Shown here one piece after another: positions 1 to 8,514 of a DNA stretch of 64,000 nt. The notes below the pieces were generated by a model that searched no databases, had not been told where the DNA came from, and worked only from the letters and a program-made list of their open reading frames with translations. The translations under genes were made by a program, and so were the position numbers. Origin of the DNA: Anaerolineales bacterium (GTDB taxonomy: Bacteria > Chloroflexota > Anaerolineae > Anaerolineales > UBA4823); the NCBI GenBank assembly GCA_025057645.1, contig JANXBJ010000001.1:801422-865421 (forward strand). Reading direction: 5' to 3'. Each line of letters begins with the position of its first letter. The stretch's first letter is position 1.

Positions 1-1720
1 TATCGGGTACCTCTTGCGTTACGCGGTCTACGACCTCGCGCCAAAACTCAGTGGGAAAGGCAGCATTGAACTGCTCCTTAGTCATACCATGTTCGGCACG
101 CGAGGGAATATCCCCGCCGCTGCCCGGCTCGGGGAACCACAAGCGTTGGTAATGACGTTTGGTCAATGTCATCGCTGCATCAAAGCGAATGATCGGAAAA
201 AGACGAGCAACATGGAGAATAGTCTGGATGACAACCTCCCGCACCTCTGGAAGCAAATAGTTGAGTTGGGCAGTATCATTCCAAGGCATAGAAGTGCCAT
301 CGTTGCCATGATAAATATATAGCTCTTTCCCTCTCCAAAAGTCTACCCACTTGAAGACAACCGCTGCGTCAGTGTTGTCGTAGTAGTGATCCTCCAGAAA
401 AATGCCCACCCTCTGATCCCAGGAGAGGTTAGGGCCATTGAAGGTATACGAGGGAAATGGACTGTAATCGAGGGAGATAAACCATTCAGGATGATTGATC
501 ACCCAGGGAGAGTCGAGCCCCATGTGATTCGGCACCATGTCCGAAGCCAAGCGGATGCCTCTCCGCCAAGCTCGATGGCGCAAGTTAAAAAAAGCTTCTT
601 CTCCTCCCAGATCGGCGGCGATCTTATAGTCAAACAGGGAGTAAGCTGAAGCAACCGCTTCAGGATTGCCTCGAATCTGCTTGATGCGCTGCGAAGCGGG
701 GCTGCGCTCCCATAGACCAATAAGCCAAAGAGCAGTGAATCCCCAGCGCGCAAGCTGATCTAACTCTTCGTCGGGAATCTGATCTAAACGGGTGATCGGC
801 CGCTGATATTTCTTAGAGAGTTGATCGAGCCAGACGTAGGTATTCTTAGCCATCATCACCACCCGCGGCATCCACTCTCGATCGGGGCTGAATCGTTCAA
901 GCTCTGCCTCCAAGTCTGCGAAGCGCAAAACTGGCGCAATTCCAGCGCCCGGAAAAACAGCCTTTTCCTCTTCTTTGACCAAATCCAAGCTGCTAAGTAA
1001 TCGCTTGAGGAGATCGCCTAACAGATAACCCCAGTGCTTGAGAATAAACTCAAGCTGCCCGGGAAGGGAGTGAGGGACGGCTATAGCCGGACTGCGCAAC
1101 ATGGCGATCAGGTTTTGATCTTGGGGTCCGAAGGAAGGCTGAGTATCAAAGAAAAGGGTCAAATAATGAATGACTTGAGAATAAGCGGTATTCTGTTGTA
1201 AATTTCGGTCATCAAAGAGCTCCTGGAAGGGCGCACAAGCCGGATTCATGTTGGCCAGCCAGAGCATTAGAAGCTCCTCTAGAGCAACAGCCCGATTGCT
1301 CCACGTCCCGCTCGGGTAGGGAGTAGTTTGGGATAGGTAGTCGCTGATAGAGACCTCTTGGCGATAGACAGCCCTCGGAGGGAACTCGGCAACAAACTGG
1401 GTCAAACATGCGTCCAAGGCCTCTTTGCCGAGGCTATGCTCTAGAAAGGCAAGCGCTTGTTCCATCACGTCTGCGCGGCGTTGTTGACGATATTTCTCGA
1501 CCACGATGTGGAAAATCTCATCGATCAACCCGAGAGCATTCAGTTGCCCGGCTCGGACCGCCAGCTCAGGGAATCGAGCAAGGTCTCGTTTGGCATTTAT
1601 CCTTTGGGCAAACTCCCGAGCGGCACGAAAGTTCGCAAAGATCACTTGCCCATTTGTGGTAAAGAAGTGTTGGTCAAAACCGTATTTTTGCCGAGCCCAC
1701 CGGGAAACATGAAATTCCAT
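1..1720 (-). CDS. GH13-family alpha-amylase-like glycosidase, 3' end cut by window edge
   Basis: The reading frame is open from the ATG at 1720 to the left edge, giving 573 residues of a larger protein. GH13 landmarks are visible: conserved region I DMVPNHMG near residue 392 and region II IRFDAAMTL near residue 508, whose Asp is the expected catalytic nucleophile. Regions III and IV lie beyond the edge. The first ~300 residues match nothing I recognise and precede the barrel, so this is a long multidomain glycosidase, probably acting on alpha-glucans such as maltodextrin, glycogen or trehalose. No signal peptide is visible, so it is likely cytoplasmic. An AGGAG lies 7 nt before the ATG and an in-frame TGA lies upstream, which fixes the start. 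It follows the CDF gene by 13 nt and is probably the last or a late gene of the pdh operon. Substrate cannot be decided here. Confidence 0.85.
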   Translation of the reverse strand, partial: MEFHVSRWARQKYGFDQHFFTTNGQVIFANFRAAREFAQRINAKRDLARFPELAVRAGQLNALGLIDEIFHIVVEKYRQQRRADVMEQALAFLEHSLGKEALDACLTQFVAEFPPRAVYRQEVSISDYLSQTTPYPSGTWSNRAVALEELLMLWLANMNPACAPFQELFDDRNLQQNTAYSQVIHYLTLFFDTQPSFGPQDQNLIAMLRSPAIAVPHSLPGQLEFILKHWGYLLGDLLKRLLSSLDLVKEEEKAVFPGAGIAPVLRFADLEAELERFSPDREWMPRVVMMAKNTYVWLDQLSKKYQRPITRLDQIPDEELDQLARWGFTALWLIGLWERSPASQRIKQIRGNPEAVASAYSLFDYKIAADLGGEEAFFNLRHRAWRRGIRLASDMVPNHMGLDSPWVINHPEWFISLDYSPFPSYTFNGPNLSWDQRVGIFLEDHYYDNTDAAVVFKWVDFWRGKELYIYHGNDGTSMPWNDTAQLNYLLPEVREVVIQTILHVARLFPIIRFDAAMTLTKRHYQRLWFPEPGSGGDIPSRAEHGMTKEQFNAAFPTEFWREVVDRVTQEVPD

Positions 1721-1733
1721 GCCAAGCTCCTGG

Positions 1734-2660
1734 TCAACGAGAATTGCTCAGATTAAGGTCACAATAAAGCAAAGCCGGTTCACATTCCTTACATTCAAGC
1801 TGCAGAGTGGCATGGGAAATGGCATACCGTTGGCGTAGAAGTTGGGCAATCCTTTGTTGGATTAGAGCACCTTCGCTCAAAGAGATGTCGCCGGTAACAA
1901 TATGGGCGGAGAGAGAACGCACTTCTGCAGTAATACTCCAGACGTGCACATCATGAACATCGTCAACGCCCGGGACTCGGCGCAGCTCCTCAACCAACTG
2001 CTCCACATTGATATCCCGAGGAGCACCTTCGAGAAGAATCTGCACGGTTTCTGCCACAATTTTCAGCGCATTCCACAAGATCAAAGCTACGATAACCAGG
2101 CTCACTAGAGGGTCGAGCCACACGTAGCCCGTGAAATAAATGAGAACACCAGCCAGAAAAGCCCCCAAGGTCGAGAAAACGTCCCCCATCAGATGCAAAT
2201 AGGCACTGCGTAAATTGAGGTCGGTCTGGCTACCGTGGCGGATCAATAAAGCCGTGACAATGTTAACAAGAAAGGCTATTCCGCTTGTAACACTCATCAA
2301 GAGAGAGTGGACTTGTTGAGGCTCTTGAAACCGCTGGTAGGCCTCCAAACCCACAAACCCGGAGACTCCAATCAAGGTTACTGAGTTCACCAGAGCGATG
2401 AGAATCCCGGCGCGGTGGAATCCGTAGGTGTGATTGGAGGTGGCGGGCTTCAGGGCCAAACGAACAGCGAGCCAGCTCAATCCCAAAGTTAGTACATCGG
2501 TGAAGTTGTGAGCTGCATCGGTGAGTAGAGCCAGACTGTTCGCTAAATAGCCACCAACCAGCTCAAAAAGCACAAACACAAGGGTGATCCCTAAAGAAAG
2601 GATCAAGCGGTTAGATCGCTGTCTTACGGAGTAAGAGGTAGAGAAATGATTGTTCGTCAT
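1734..2660 (-). CDS. CDF-family divalent cation efflux protein (CzcD/ZitB-like)
   Basis: 308 residues, the usual size for cation diffusion facilitators, which exchange Zn2+, Co2+, Cd2+ or related ions for protons across the cytoplasmic membrane. Six hydrophobic segments fill residues ~20-210. The metal site is visible as the HxxxD pair in TM2 (DAAHNFTD) and TM5 (HLMGDVFSTLG). The C-terminal cytoplasmic domain (from ~residue 215) has the usual ferredoxin-like fold sequence, including VDDVHDVHVWSI. The last ~25 residues carry CKECEP and a further Cys, a possible extra metal ligand. There is no clear Shine-Dalgarno; the start is 21 nt after the HAD stop codon, so translational coupling is plausible. 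Metal specificity is not readable from sequence. Confidence 0.92.
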   Translation of the reverse strand: MTNNHFSTSYSVRQRSNRLILSLGITLVFVLFELVGGYLANSLALLTDAAHNFTDVLTLGLSWLAVRLALKPATSNHTYGFHRAGILIALVNSVTLIGVSGFVGLEAYQRFQEPQQVHSLLMSVTSGIAFLVNIVTALLIRHGSQTDLNLRSAYLHLMGDVFSTLGAFLAGVLIYFTGYVWLDPLVSLVIVALILWNALKIVAETVQILLEGAPRDINVEQLVEELRRVPGVDDVHDVHVWSITAEVRSLSAHIVTGDISLSEGALIQQRIAQLLRQRYAISHATLQLECKECEPALLYCDLNLSNSR

Positions 2661-2681
2661 GGCGGCGATTTTATCATGAGC

Positions 2682-3479
2682 TCATTTAGAAAAAGGAGAG
2701 GTATTGGAACGAAGGAGTCGAATCAGCTCTTGAGGATTCTCAACCAGAAAATCGGGTTGGGCTTGCCGTAATTTTTCTAGGTCTTGGTGGCCCCAAGCCA
2801 CTGCAACGCTGACTGCGCCGGCTTCCTTTGCGGCCAAAACATCGCTGGCCGCGTCCCCAACCATAAAGGTCGGCAGTGAAAGAGGAATCTGCTGCCGGAT
2901 CTTTAGAATCTTCTCCTGTTTACTGCCTATCTGATCAATGCCCTCAATACGCCAAAAGTATTGAGCCAGATGGTACTTCTCTAAGAATCTCCGGATCACT
3001 TGTCGGAGGTTGCCGCTGACAATCGCAAGCACGGAGTCGGCCGAAAGTTCTCGAATCACTTCCTCCATCCCCTTGATCGGTGAAAAAGTAATCGGACTCT
3101 CCTCAAAGCGTTGAAGGATCTTCTGCACATATTGAGGCACAAGCGCCTCTGCAATCCCAAGCCGGCGAGCGAGCTGATCAAAGCTCATATGAGACAAACC
3201 CCGAATATCTTCGGGGGTTGTCGTCAGTTGGTACCCCAATTCAGCACATACCTGGTCCGAAAAACGCAACATCTCAGGCAGGGTATCTGTCAGTACTCCG
3301 TCAAAGTCAAAGATAACCGTTCTGCGCAGCGGAGAGGGCAAGCAACCGAATTCCATTAGCTCTCTGAGATTTTGCCGGTCTGGCTTCGCTTCTCCAAAGG
3401 TCGTAAACCAGTGAGCATGCCCTTGCTGAACCCTCAAAAATCCCCCCTGCGCCGCATCTCTAGACAACAAACTGCCCAC
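2682..3479 (-). CDS. HAD-superfamily hydrolase (phosphoglycolate-phosphatase-like)
   Basis: Motif I is DFDGVLTDT (nucleophile Asp and acid/base Asp), motif II is in VSGNLRQ, the conserved Lys is in the region of GSKQEKIL, and motif IV is MVGDAASD. An alpha-helical cap lies between motifs I and II, as in the beta-phosphoglucomutase/phosphoglycolate phosphatase subgroup. It hydrolyses a small phosphorylated metabolite in the cytoplasm; the substrate is not predictable. The longest frame begins with GTG at 3479, but residues before motif I (~50) look unlike the family, and an ATG at 3356 preceded by AGAGAG would give the usual compact N-terminus. The gap to the preceding gene (30 nt against ~150 nt) argues the other way, so the start is open. 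Confidence 0.85.
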   Translation of the reverse strand: MGSLLSRDAAQGGFLRVQQGHAHWFTTFGEAKPDRQNLRELMEFGCLPSPLRRTVIFDFDGVLTDTLPEMLRFSDQVCAELGYQLTTTPEDIRGLSHMSFDQLARRLGIAEALVPQYVQKILQRFEESPITFSPIKGMEEVIRELSADSVLAIVSGNLRQVIRRFLEKYHLAQYFWRIEGIDQIGSKQEKILKIRQQIPLSLPTFMVGDAASDVLAAKEAGAVSVAVAWGHQDLEKLRQAQPDFLVENPQELIRLLRSNTSPFSK

Positions 3480-3509
3480 GATATCATCTCGGATTCGGCA
3501 CGAGCCAAC

Positions 3510-4091
3510 CTAGAGGGGTCTTCCCCACAGAAACCAATACGGTGCAGGGGGAAACTGAGCCGCTTGCTCCTTTTCCCAAAGGAACTCTCCTTGAATCCAA
3601 CGCTCTCGCAAGCGCTGATCCAGTTGAGCAAGCCTATCCCATATCTCAAGCGTCTCTTGAGTTTCTTCTTTGAGCAATTCCAGAATGACGCGGTTGCGCG
3701 CCTCATAAGCATAACGATCGATTTGGTCAGCAGGCTTCTGCCAGTACTCTCGAAGGAAATCCTCCCACCGCCGCAAGCGAGAAGAAGCATCGAGCTTGGC
3801 TTTGTCCAGCCAAGCTCGATGCCACCGCCTGCGTAAATCCTCAACTTCAAGTGCAGCCTTTTGCCAGCGGGAATGCTCCGCTGCGGATTGGGCAAAGCCC
3901 CGGGCACGCTTCAGAGCGAGCAAAAACGTGCCAAGAGTCAACGAAGGGTAGGGAGGCTCCTCTTCTTGCCTCGATACGAAAACCAAGCGGTATAGCTCGC
4001 GCAAATGAAGATACTTCTCCATTTGCGGAAGCACGGCCTCGATATAGCGCATCTCGTAATTAAAGTCAACCATGCCCAATGAGGAGTCCAT
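3510..4091 (-). CDS. Unrecognised 193-residue protein in the pdh operon
   Basis: I do not recognise this family. The protein is rich in Arg, Glu, Leu and Trp, is predicted mostly alpha-helical (long charged amphipathic stretches around residues 85-180), and has no signal peptide, membrane segment or Cys motif. It starts 3 nt after the pdhC stop codon, so it is almost certainly co-transcribed and probably translationally coupled with the pyruvate dehydrogenase genes. Coding status is supported by this tight spacing and by the clean frame of biased composition. A structural or regulatory role connected to the complex would be a guess. Confidence 0.7.
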   Translation of the reverse strand: MDSSLGMVDFNYEMRYIEAVLPQMEKYLHLRELYRLVFVSRQEEEPPYPSLTLGTFLLALKRARGFAQSAAEHSRWQKAALEVEDLRRRWHRAWLDKAKLDASSRLRRWEDFLREYWQKPADQIDRYAYEARNRVILELLKEETQETLEIWDRLAQLDQRLRERWIQGEFLWEKEQAAQFPPAPYWFLWGRPL

Positions 4092-4094
4092 TGC

Positions 4095-5372
4095 TCAGAG
4101 GAGCAGTTGTAGAGGGCTTTCTAGATACTGGGCTAACCTTTGCAAAAATTGAGCCGCCTCTGCACCATCCGAGATACGATGATCGACGGAGAGAGTCAGG
4201 TTCATTCGCCAACCAACTTGGAGTGAACTCTCTTTGACCACAGGCATCTGACGCGCAGAACCAACCGCTAAAATTGCCGCCTCGGGCGGGTTGATAATGG
4301 CCGTAAATTGCGCCACATCAAACATCCCTAAGTTGCTGATCGAAAAAGTAGAGCCCTCAATGTCCTCAGGGCGCACTTTGCCATCCCGAGCCCGGCTCAC
4401 CAACGCTTTGATTTCTTGCGAAATCATGCGCACGCTTTTGTGGTCGGCGTTCTTACACACAACCGTTATCAACCCGTTTTCAAGAGCTACAGCAACACCA
4501 ATGTTGATCGAGCCGTGTTGGATAATTTCCCCTTTCTTCTCGTCGATCGAAGCGTTCAAGTTCGGGTAGGCGCGTAATGCCAGTGCCGTAGCACGCACGA
4601 CAAAGTCATTAACCGAGATCTTTTCCCCTTCTGGGAGAAGTTCGTTCACCGCATGGCGCAAATTGAGCAAAGCTTCGACGTCTACCTCATGAGTCACGAA
4701 GAAGTGCGGCGCCGTTTGTACCGATTGGGTCATGCGCTTGCCGATAATCGAGCGCAACTTAGTGAGCGGGATTCGCCTCTCCTCGCCCGCCGGAAAAACT
4801 GAGACAGGCAAGAGTTCAGGCCCGGGTAGGGGTTGAGCCGGAGGCACTACCTCACTTACTTGCAGCCTTTGTTGATCTAGGTAAGCTTCCACATCGACCT
4901 TGCGGATGCGGCCCAAAGGCCCTGAGCCTTGCACGTTACGGATGTCAATGCCCCATTCACTCGCCAACCGTCGCGCTAGAGGTGTCGCTCTCACACCCCC
5001 GGGCAATCTCCCCTCCTCAGCCTTCACCTCGATTGGCCTTTCTGAAACAACCCCTGCCACACCCTCCGGGGACGCCGGAGCAGGTTGGCCCACCTTGCCC
5101 TCTGCCCGAAGGGAAGACAAGGGGACTTCCTCTCCGGGCTGGCCAATGACCGCAATCGGTGTGTTCACCGGGACGACGCTACCCGGCTCGACCAAATGGC
5201 GCAGCAGAGTGCCACTTGTACTGGCTTCCACCTCAACCGTCGCCTTATCCGTTTCAATTTCGGCCAGCACTGCACCTTTGGTCACCGGTTCTCCCTCAGA
5301 AATCACCCAACGAACGAGGGTGCCTTCGGCCATATCGAAACCCAGTTTGGGCATCGTAACGATTTCTGCCAT
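4095..5372 (-). CDS. pdhC: Pyruvate dehydrogenase complex E2, dihydrolipoamide acetyltransferase
   Basis: 425 residues with the standard E2 order. One lipoyl domain (residues ~1-80) carries the lipoylated Lys in ETDKATVEVEAS. A Pro/Glu/Ala-rich linker follows. The peripheral subunit-binding domain (~125-165) contains ATPLARRLASEWGIDI and GPLGRIRKVDVEAYL. A second linker precedes the catalytic acyltransferase domain (~200-425), with the active-site SVDHRISDGA near the C-terminus. It accepts the acetyl group from E1 and passes it to CoA. The ATG directly follows the pdhB stop codon (TAAATG). No E3 (lipoamide dehydrogenase) gene is in the window. A branched-chain oxoacid E2 is the main alternative; the E1 subunits resemble PDH-type alpha/beta enzymes. 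Confidence 0.93.
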   Translation of the reverse strand: MAEIVTMPKLGFDMAEGTLVRWVISEGEPVTKGAVLAEIETDKATVEVEASTSGTLLRHLVEPGSVVPVNTPIAVIGQPGEEVPLSSLRAEGKVGQPAPASPEGVAGVVSERPIEVKAEEGRLPGGVRATPLARRLASEWGIDIRNVQGSGPLGRIRKVDVEAYLDQQRLQVSEVVPPAQPLPGPELLPVSVFPAGEERRIPLTKLRSIIGKRMTQSVQTAPHFFVTHEVDVEALLNLRHAVNELLPEGEKISVNDFVVRATALALRAYPNLNASIDEKKGEIIQHGSINIGVAVALENGLITVVCKNADHKSVRMISQEIKALVSRARDGKVRPEDIEGSTFSISNLGMFDVAQFTAIINPPEAAILAVGSARQMPVVKESSLQVGWRMNLTLSVDHRISDGAEAAQFLQRLAQYLESPLQLLL

Positions 5373-6344
5373 TTACAAAACCTCCTTTACAGCGCGCACA
5401 ATTTCCTCAACCTGTGGTAAAGCCATTTGCTCTAGGGTGCGATTATAAGGCAGAGGGGTTTCTTTCTGCGCAATGCGTCGGATCGGTGCGTCAACATAAT
5501 CGAAAGCCTCCTCATACAATCGGGCGGCCACCTCGGCACCCACGCCATACGAACGCCACCCTTCTTCGACAATCACGGCGCGATTAGTCTTCTTAAACGA
5601 TTGTATCACCGGCTCTATATCAAGAGGCCGCAGACTGCGCAAATCCACGATTTCGACCTCAATCCCCTCTTCGGCAAGCTGCTCGGCAGCTTTCATTGAG
5701 AGCTCGAGCATTTTGCTATAGGTGACAATGGTTACATCGCGCCCAGGCCGTTGGACCTTCGACTTTCCAATAGGGATCAAGTACTCCTCGTCCGGCACCT
5801 CGCCGCGCACGGGGTAGAGCGTAGCATGCTCGATGAACAGAATGGGATCGTTAGAGCGAATGGCTGCCTTGAGCAGTCCCTTTGCATCTTCTGGCGTGCC
5901 GGGGGCAACGACTTTGAGCCCGGGGAAATGGGCAAAAACCACATCGGGAGTCTGGGAGTGTGTCGCAGCCAACTGACGCCCTCCCCCACTGACAGTACGA
6001 ATGACCAAAGGCAAAGTAAACTGGCCTCCAAACATGTAGCGTAACTTCGCCGCTTGGTTGACAATGTGATCCATGGCAGCAAAGGCAAAGTTTATCGTCA
6101 TCAATTCGGCCACCGGGCGCAAGCCAGTCAAGGCTGCGCCAATCGCTGCGCCGACAATAGTGGCCTCAGCGATCGGGGTATCCAACACACGCTTCGGCCC
6201 GAAATGATCGTAGAATCCTCGGGTCACCGCATACGTTCCTCCCCAAACACCTACTTCCTCCCCTAGAATAAACACCGATGGATCGCGCTCCATCTCTTCC
6301 CACAGAGCCTTTGAAATCGCTTCTCGATAGGTGATCCGTGCCAT
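5373..6344 (-). CDS. pdhB: Pyruvate dehydrogenase E1 component, beta subunit
   Basis: The beta half of a heterotetrameric thiamine-dependent E1. Typical stretches are ITYREAISKALWEEM at the N-terminus, LGEEVGVWGGTYAVTRG with the TPP-contacting Glu, DTPIAEATIVGAAIGAA, and the C-terminal transketolase domain (RDVTIVTYSKMLE, VEIVDLRSLRPLD). About 323 residues, as expected. The frame can be extended four codons to a GTG at 6356 that overlaps the pdhA stop (GTGA). A GGAG lies 11 nt before the ATG at 6344, so I take the ATG. Its neighbours pdhA and pdhC complete E1 and E2. Confidence 0.93.
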   Translation of the reverse strand: MARITYREAISKALWEEMERDPSVFILGEEVGVWGGTYAVTRGFYDHFGPKRVLDTPIAEATIVGAAIGAALTGLRPVAELMTINFAFAAMDHIVNQAAKLRYMFGGQFTLPLVIRTVSGGGRQLAATHSQTPDVVFAHFPGLKVVAPGTPEDAKGLLKAAIRSNDPILFIEHATLYPVRGEVPDEEYLIPIGKSKVQRPGRDVTIVTYSKMLELSMKAAEQLAEEGIEVEIVDLRSLRPLDIEPVIQSFKKTNRAVIVEEGWRSYGVGAEVAARLYEEAFDYVDAPIRRIAQKETPLPYNRTLEQMALPQVEEIVRAVKEVL

Positions 6345-6352
6345 TTCTTCTT

Positions 6353-7309
6353 TCACTCCGCATAAATGTCTTCAAACAGAGCCTCAGGAGGTGGTTCGGG
6401 ACTCTCTTCAGCGAAGCGCACTGCTTCCGTAACTTCCTGTTCCGCCCGCCGTTCAACCTCATCCAGTTCTTCGGGGGTAGCAATCGATCGAGTCTCCAAA
6501 TGCCGGCGGTAGATTCCGATGGGATCGTTTTCCTGCCAGCGCTTAACTTCTTCAGCCTGGCGGTAACGCTCCGGGTCTCCCATGGAGTGCCCACGATAGC
6601 GATAGGTAACCACTTCCATCAGATGCGGACCACCGCCAGCTCGAATTTGATCTAGCACCTCGAGCGTTGCTTGCCTGACCTCTAACACATCCATCCCATT
6701 CACTCGGCTATTGGGCATGTTATAGCCCAAGGCCTTTTGGCGAATTTCTTTTACGGCCGAGGCACGCTCGACAGCCGTGCCCATCCCGTATTGGTTGTTC
6801 TCGCAAACCCAAAGCACAGGTAAGTTCCAGACTTTCGAGAGGTTTAGCGCCTCGTGGAAGAAACCGATATTGGTTGCCCCATCTCCAAACATGCAGATCG
6901 TCACCGCATCGCTGCCCTGATACTGATCGCCTAGAGCCAAACCGACCGCAATGGGCAAGTGCGCCCCCACAATGGCATGCCCACCCCAAAAATTGCGCTT
7001 CACATCCGCCAAGTGCATCGACCCCCCCTTACCTTTGGATACCCCCGTAGCCTTCCCAAGCAGTTCAGCCAGCACTAGCTTGGCCGGAATGCCGACATTG
7101 ATCGCTACGCCGTGGTCACGGTATGCAGTGATGACCCGATCTTTGGGTTGGCGAGCAGAGATGATCCCTGTGCTGACCGCCTCCTGGCCGATATAGAGAT
7201 GCAGAAAACCGCCGATTTTACCCTGCTGATAGAGCTGAGCAGAGGCTTCTTCAACCAGACGGATCAACACCATCTGGTAATAAAGATCGAGATAAAGTTG
7301 CTTATCCAT
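6353..7309 (-). CDS. pdhA: Pyruvate dehydrogenase E1 component, alpha subunit
   Basis: 318 residues from the chosen ATG. The TPP/Mg2+ motif GDG...NN is present (GDGATNIGFFHEALNLS ... CENNQYGMGT), as are the phosphorylation-loop-like RYRGHSMGDPERYR and the N-terminal LYYQMVLIRLVEEA typical of PdhA. It decarboxylates pyruvate with PdhB using TPP. The frame continues upstream to a TTG at 7354, but the ATG at 7309 is preceded by TGGAG at good spacing and matches family N-termini. It is first in an operon of up to seven genes. A strong but oddly spaced promoter-like region lies at 7408-7440. Confidence 0.93.
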   Translation of the reverse strand: MDKQLYLDLYYQMVLIRLVEEASAQLYQQGKIGGFLHLYIGQEAVSTGIISARQPKDRVITAYRDHGVAINVGIPAKLVLAELLGKATGVSKGKGGSMHLADVKRNFWGGHAIVGAHLPIAVGLALGDQYQGSDAVTICMFGDGATNIGFFHEALNLSKVWNLPVLWVCENNQYGMGTAVERASAVKEIRQKALGYNMPNSRVNGMDVLEVRQATLEVLDQIRAGGGPHLMEVVTYRYRGHSMGDPERYRQAEEVKRWQENDPIGIYRRHLETRSIATPEELDEVERRAEQEVTEAVRFAEESPEPPPEALFEDIYAE

Positions 7310-7659
7310 GCCGATTACTCCAGCAATGAGCTTCAGTTTTAGGCTCGAGATCAAAGCTAACGCTTGGAATATGAGAAAAGGCGTTCCAAGTCTATGCTAA
7401 GCCAGAGATTATAACCCACAAGGTGGGGTTTAGATGTCAAAAATCTATAAGAACCCGTAAAGTTAGGACAGAAAAGCACGGTATCTAGCTGCTCTCGGGT
7501 TTAGCGCTCGACCCCCTAAGTATACTCCCCGCTCTTGCGCTCTTCTCTTACAGATCCACGGAAGATGCGCCCCCGCTTCTGGAGAGTGCGCTCCTCCACA
7601 GCTCAATGAGAATTCACCGCAATCCTACACCCAACCGCAGCGAGCAGAAAGCCGATTCT
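7310..7659 (-). promoter_or_regulatory. Intergenic region upstream of pdhA with promoter-like elements around an imperfect dyad
   Basis: 350 bases without a gene. On the minus strand TTGACA (7440-7435) and TATAAT (7413-7408) are perfect hexamers, but 21 bp apart rather than 16-18. Between them sits an imperfect inverted repeat (AACCCCAC / GTGGGTT, about 7414-7433). It could be an operator in an over-long spacer that needs activation, or a terminator hairpin for the upstream rhodanese gene. The remaining sequence to 7659 shows no convincing element. Confidence 0.45.
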
Positions 7660-8514
7660 TTACCGGGCGACAGGATTCTCTGGGTCGGTGATCCATTCGC
7701 TCCACGAACCGACATACAAGCGGGCATCTCCTAGGCCAGCATATTTCAGAGCTAGGAGATTGAGGGCTGCGGTCACCCCCGAACCACAATAGAAGATCGC
7801 CTTTTGAGGGGGCGTCTCACCTAGAAGGGTAGCGAAGCGTTGACGTAACTCCTCTGGCGAACGAAAAGTCCCCTCAGGCGTTCCGTTCTCCACATAGGGA
7901 GCGTTGATTGCAGTGGGGATATGACCAGCTACCGGGTCAATCGTTTCATTTTCCCCCCGAAAGCGATCGGCTGTGCGCGAGTCAAATACTTTCCAAGTTG
8001 GATCGAGAAGCGCTGTTTTGACATCTGCCATGCTGGCATAATACTCTAAATGAAGCCTCGGAGTAAATTTGCGCCGAGAACGTCCTTCGACACCACCGGC
8101 GGTGGGCATCCTTGCCTCGATCCAAGCCCGCCAACCCCCATCTAGGACGGCTACTTGTTCGTGACCTAGCCAGCGCAACATCCACCATAACCGAGCAGCC
8201 ACTGCCCCGCTAATAGGGCTCCAGTCATCGTAGGCAACCACTTGGACATTCTCGTCAATGCCTAACCGCGAGAATAACCTCACTGCGTCTTTCAGAGGAA
8301 GCAGAGGATGTCGCCCGGTTCGGCCCCGGACAACCGGGCCACACATTTCTTGCTCCAAGTGGACATATACTGCGCCGGGAATGTGAGCAATTAAGTAGTC
8401 CTTTCGTCCACGCTCCGGGTCGCCGAGGGTGAAGCGACAATCAAAAACCGCCCAATTTGGATCGCCCAAGTGGGGCCTCAATTCCTGAGGTGTAATCAGG
8501 GTTTGGTACTGCAT
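7660..8514 (-). CDS. Tandem-rhodanese sulfurtransferase (thiosulfate / 3-mercaptopyruvate type)
   Basis: 284 residues with two rhodanese domains. The N-terminal domain (~5-130) is catalytically inactive. The C-terminal domain (~160-280) has the active-site loop YCGSGVTAA near residue 245. CGSGVTA is the loop typical of 3-mercaptopyruvate sulfurtransferases such as SseA, while thiosulfate enzymes usually have CRKGV/T, so mercaptopyruvate is the likelier donor. It transfers sulfane sulfur to cyanide or thiols in the cytoplasm. Its ATG overlaps the stop of the HD-GYP gene by one base (TGATG), implying translational coupling. The link between the two functions is unexplained. Confidence 0.93.
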   Translation of the reverse strand: MQYQTLITPQELRPHLGDPNWAVFDCRFTLGDPERGRKDYLIAHIPGAVYVHLEQEMCGPVVRGRTGRHPLLPLKDAVRLFSRLGIDENVQVVAYDDWSPISGAVAARLWWMLRWLGHEQVAVLDGGWRAWIEARMPTAGGVEGRSRRKFTPRLHLEYYASMADVKTALLDPTWKVFDSRTADRFRGENETIDPVAGHIPTAINAPYVENGTPEGTFRSPEELRQRFATLLGETPPQKAIFYCGSGVTAALNLLALKYAGLGDARLYVGSWSEWITDPENPVAR

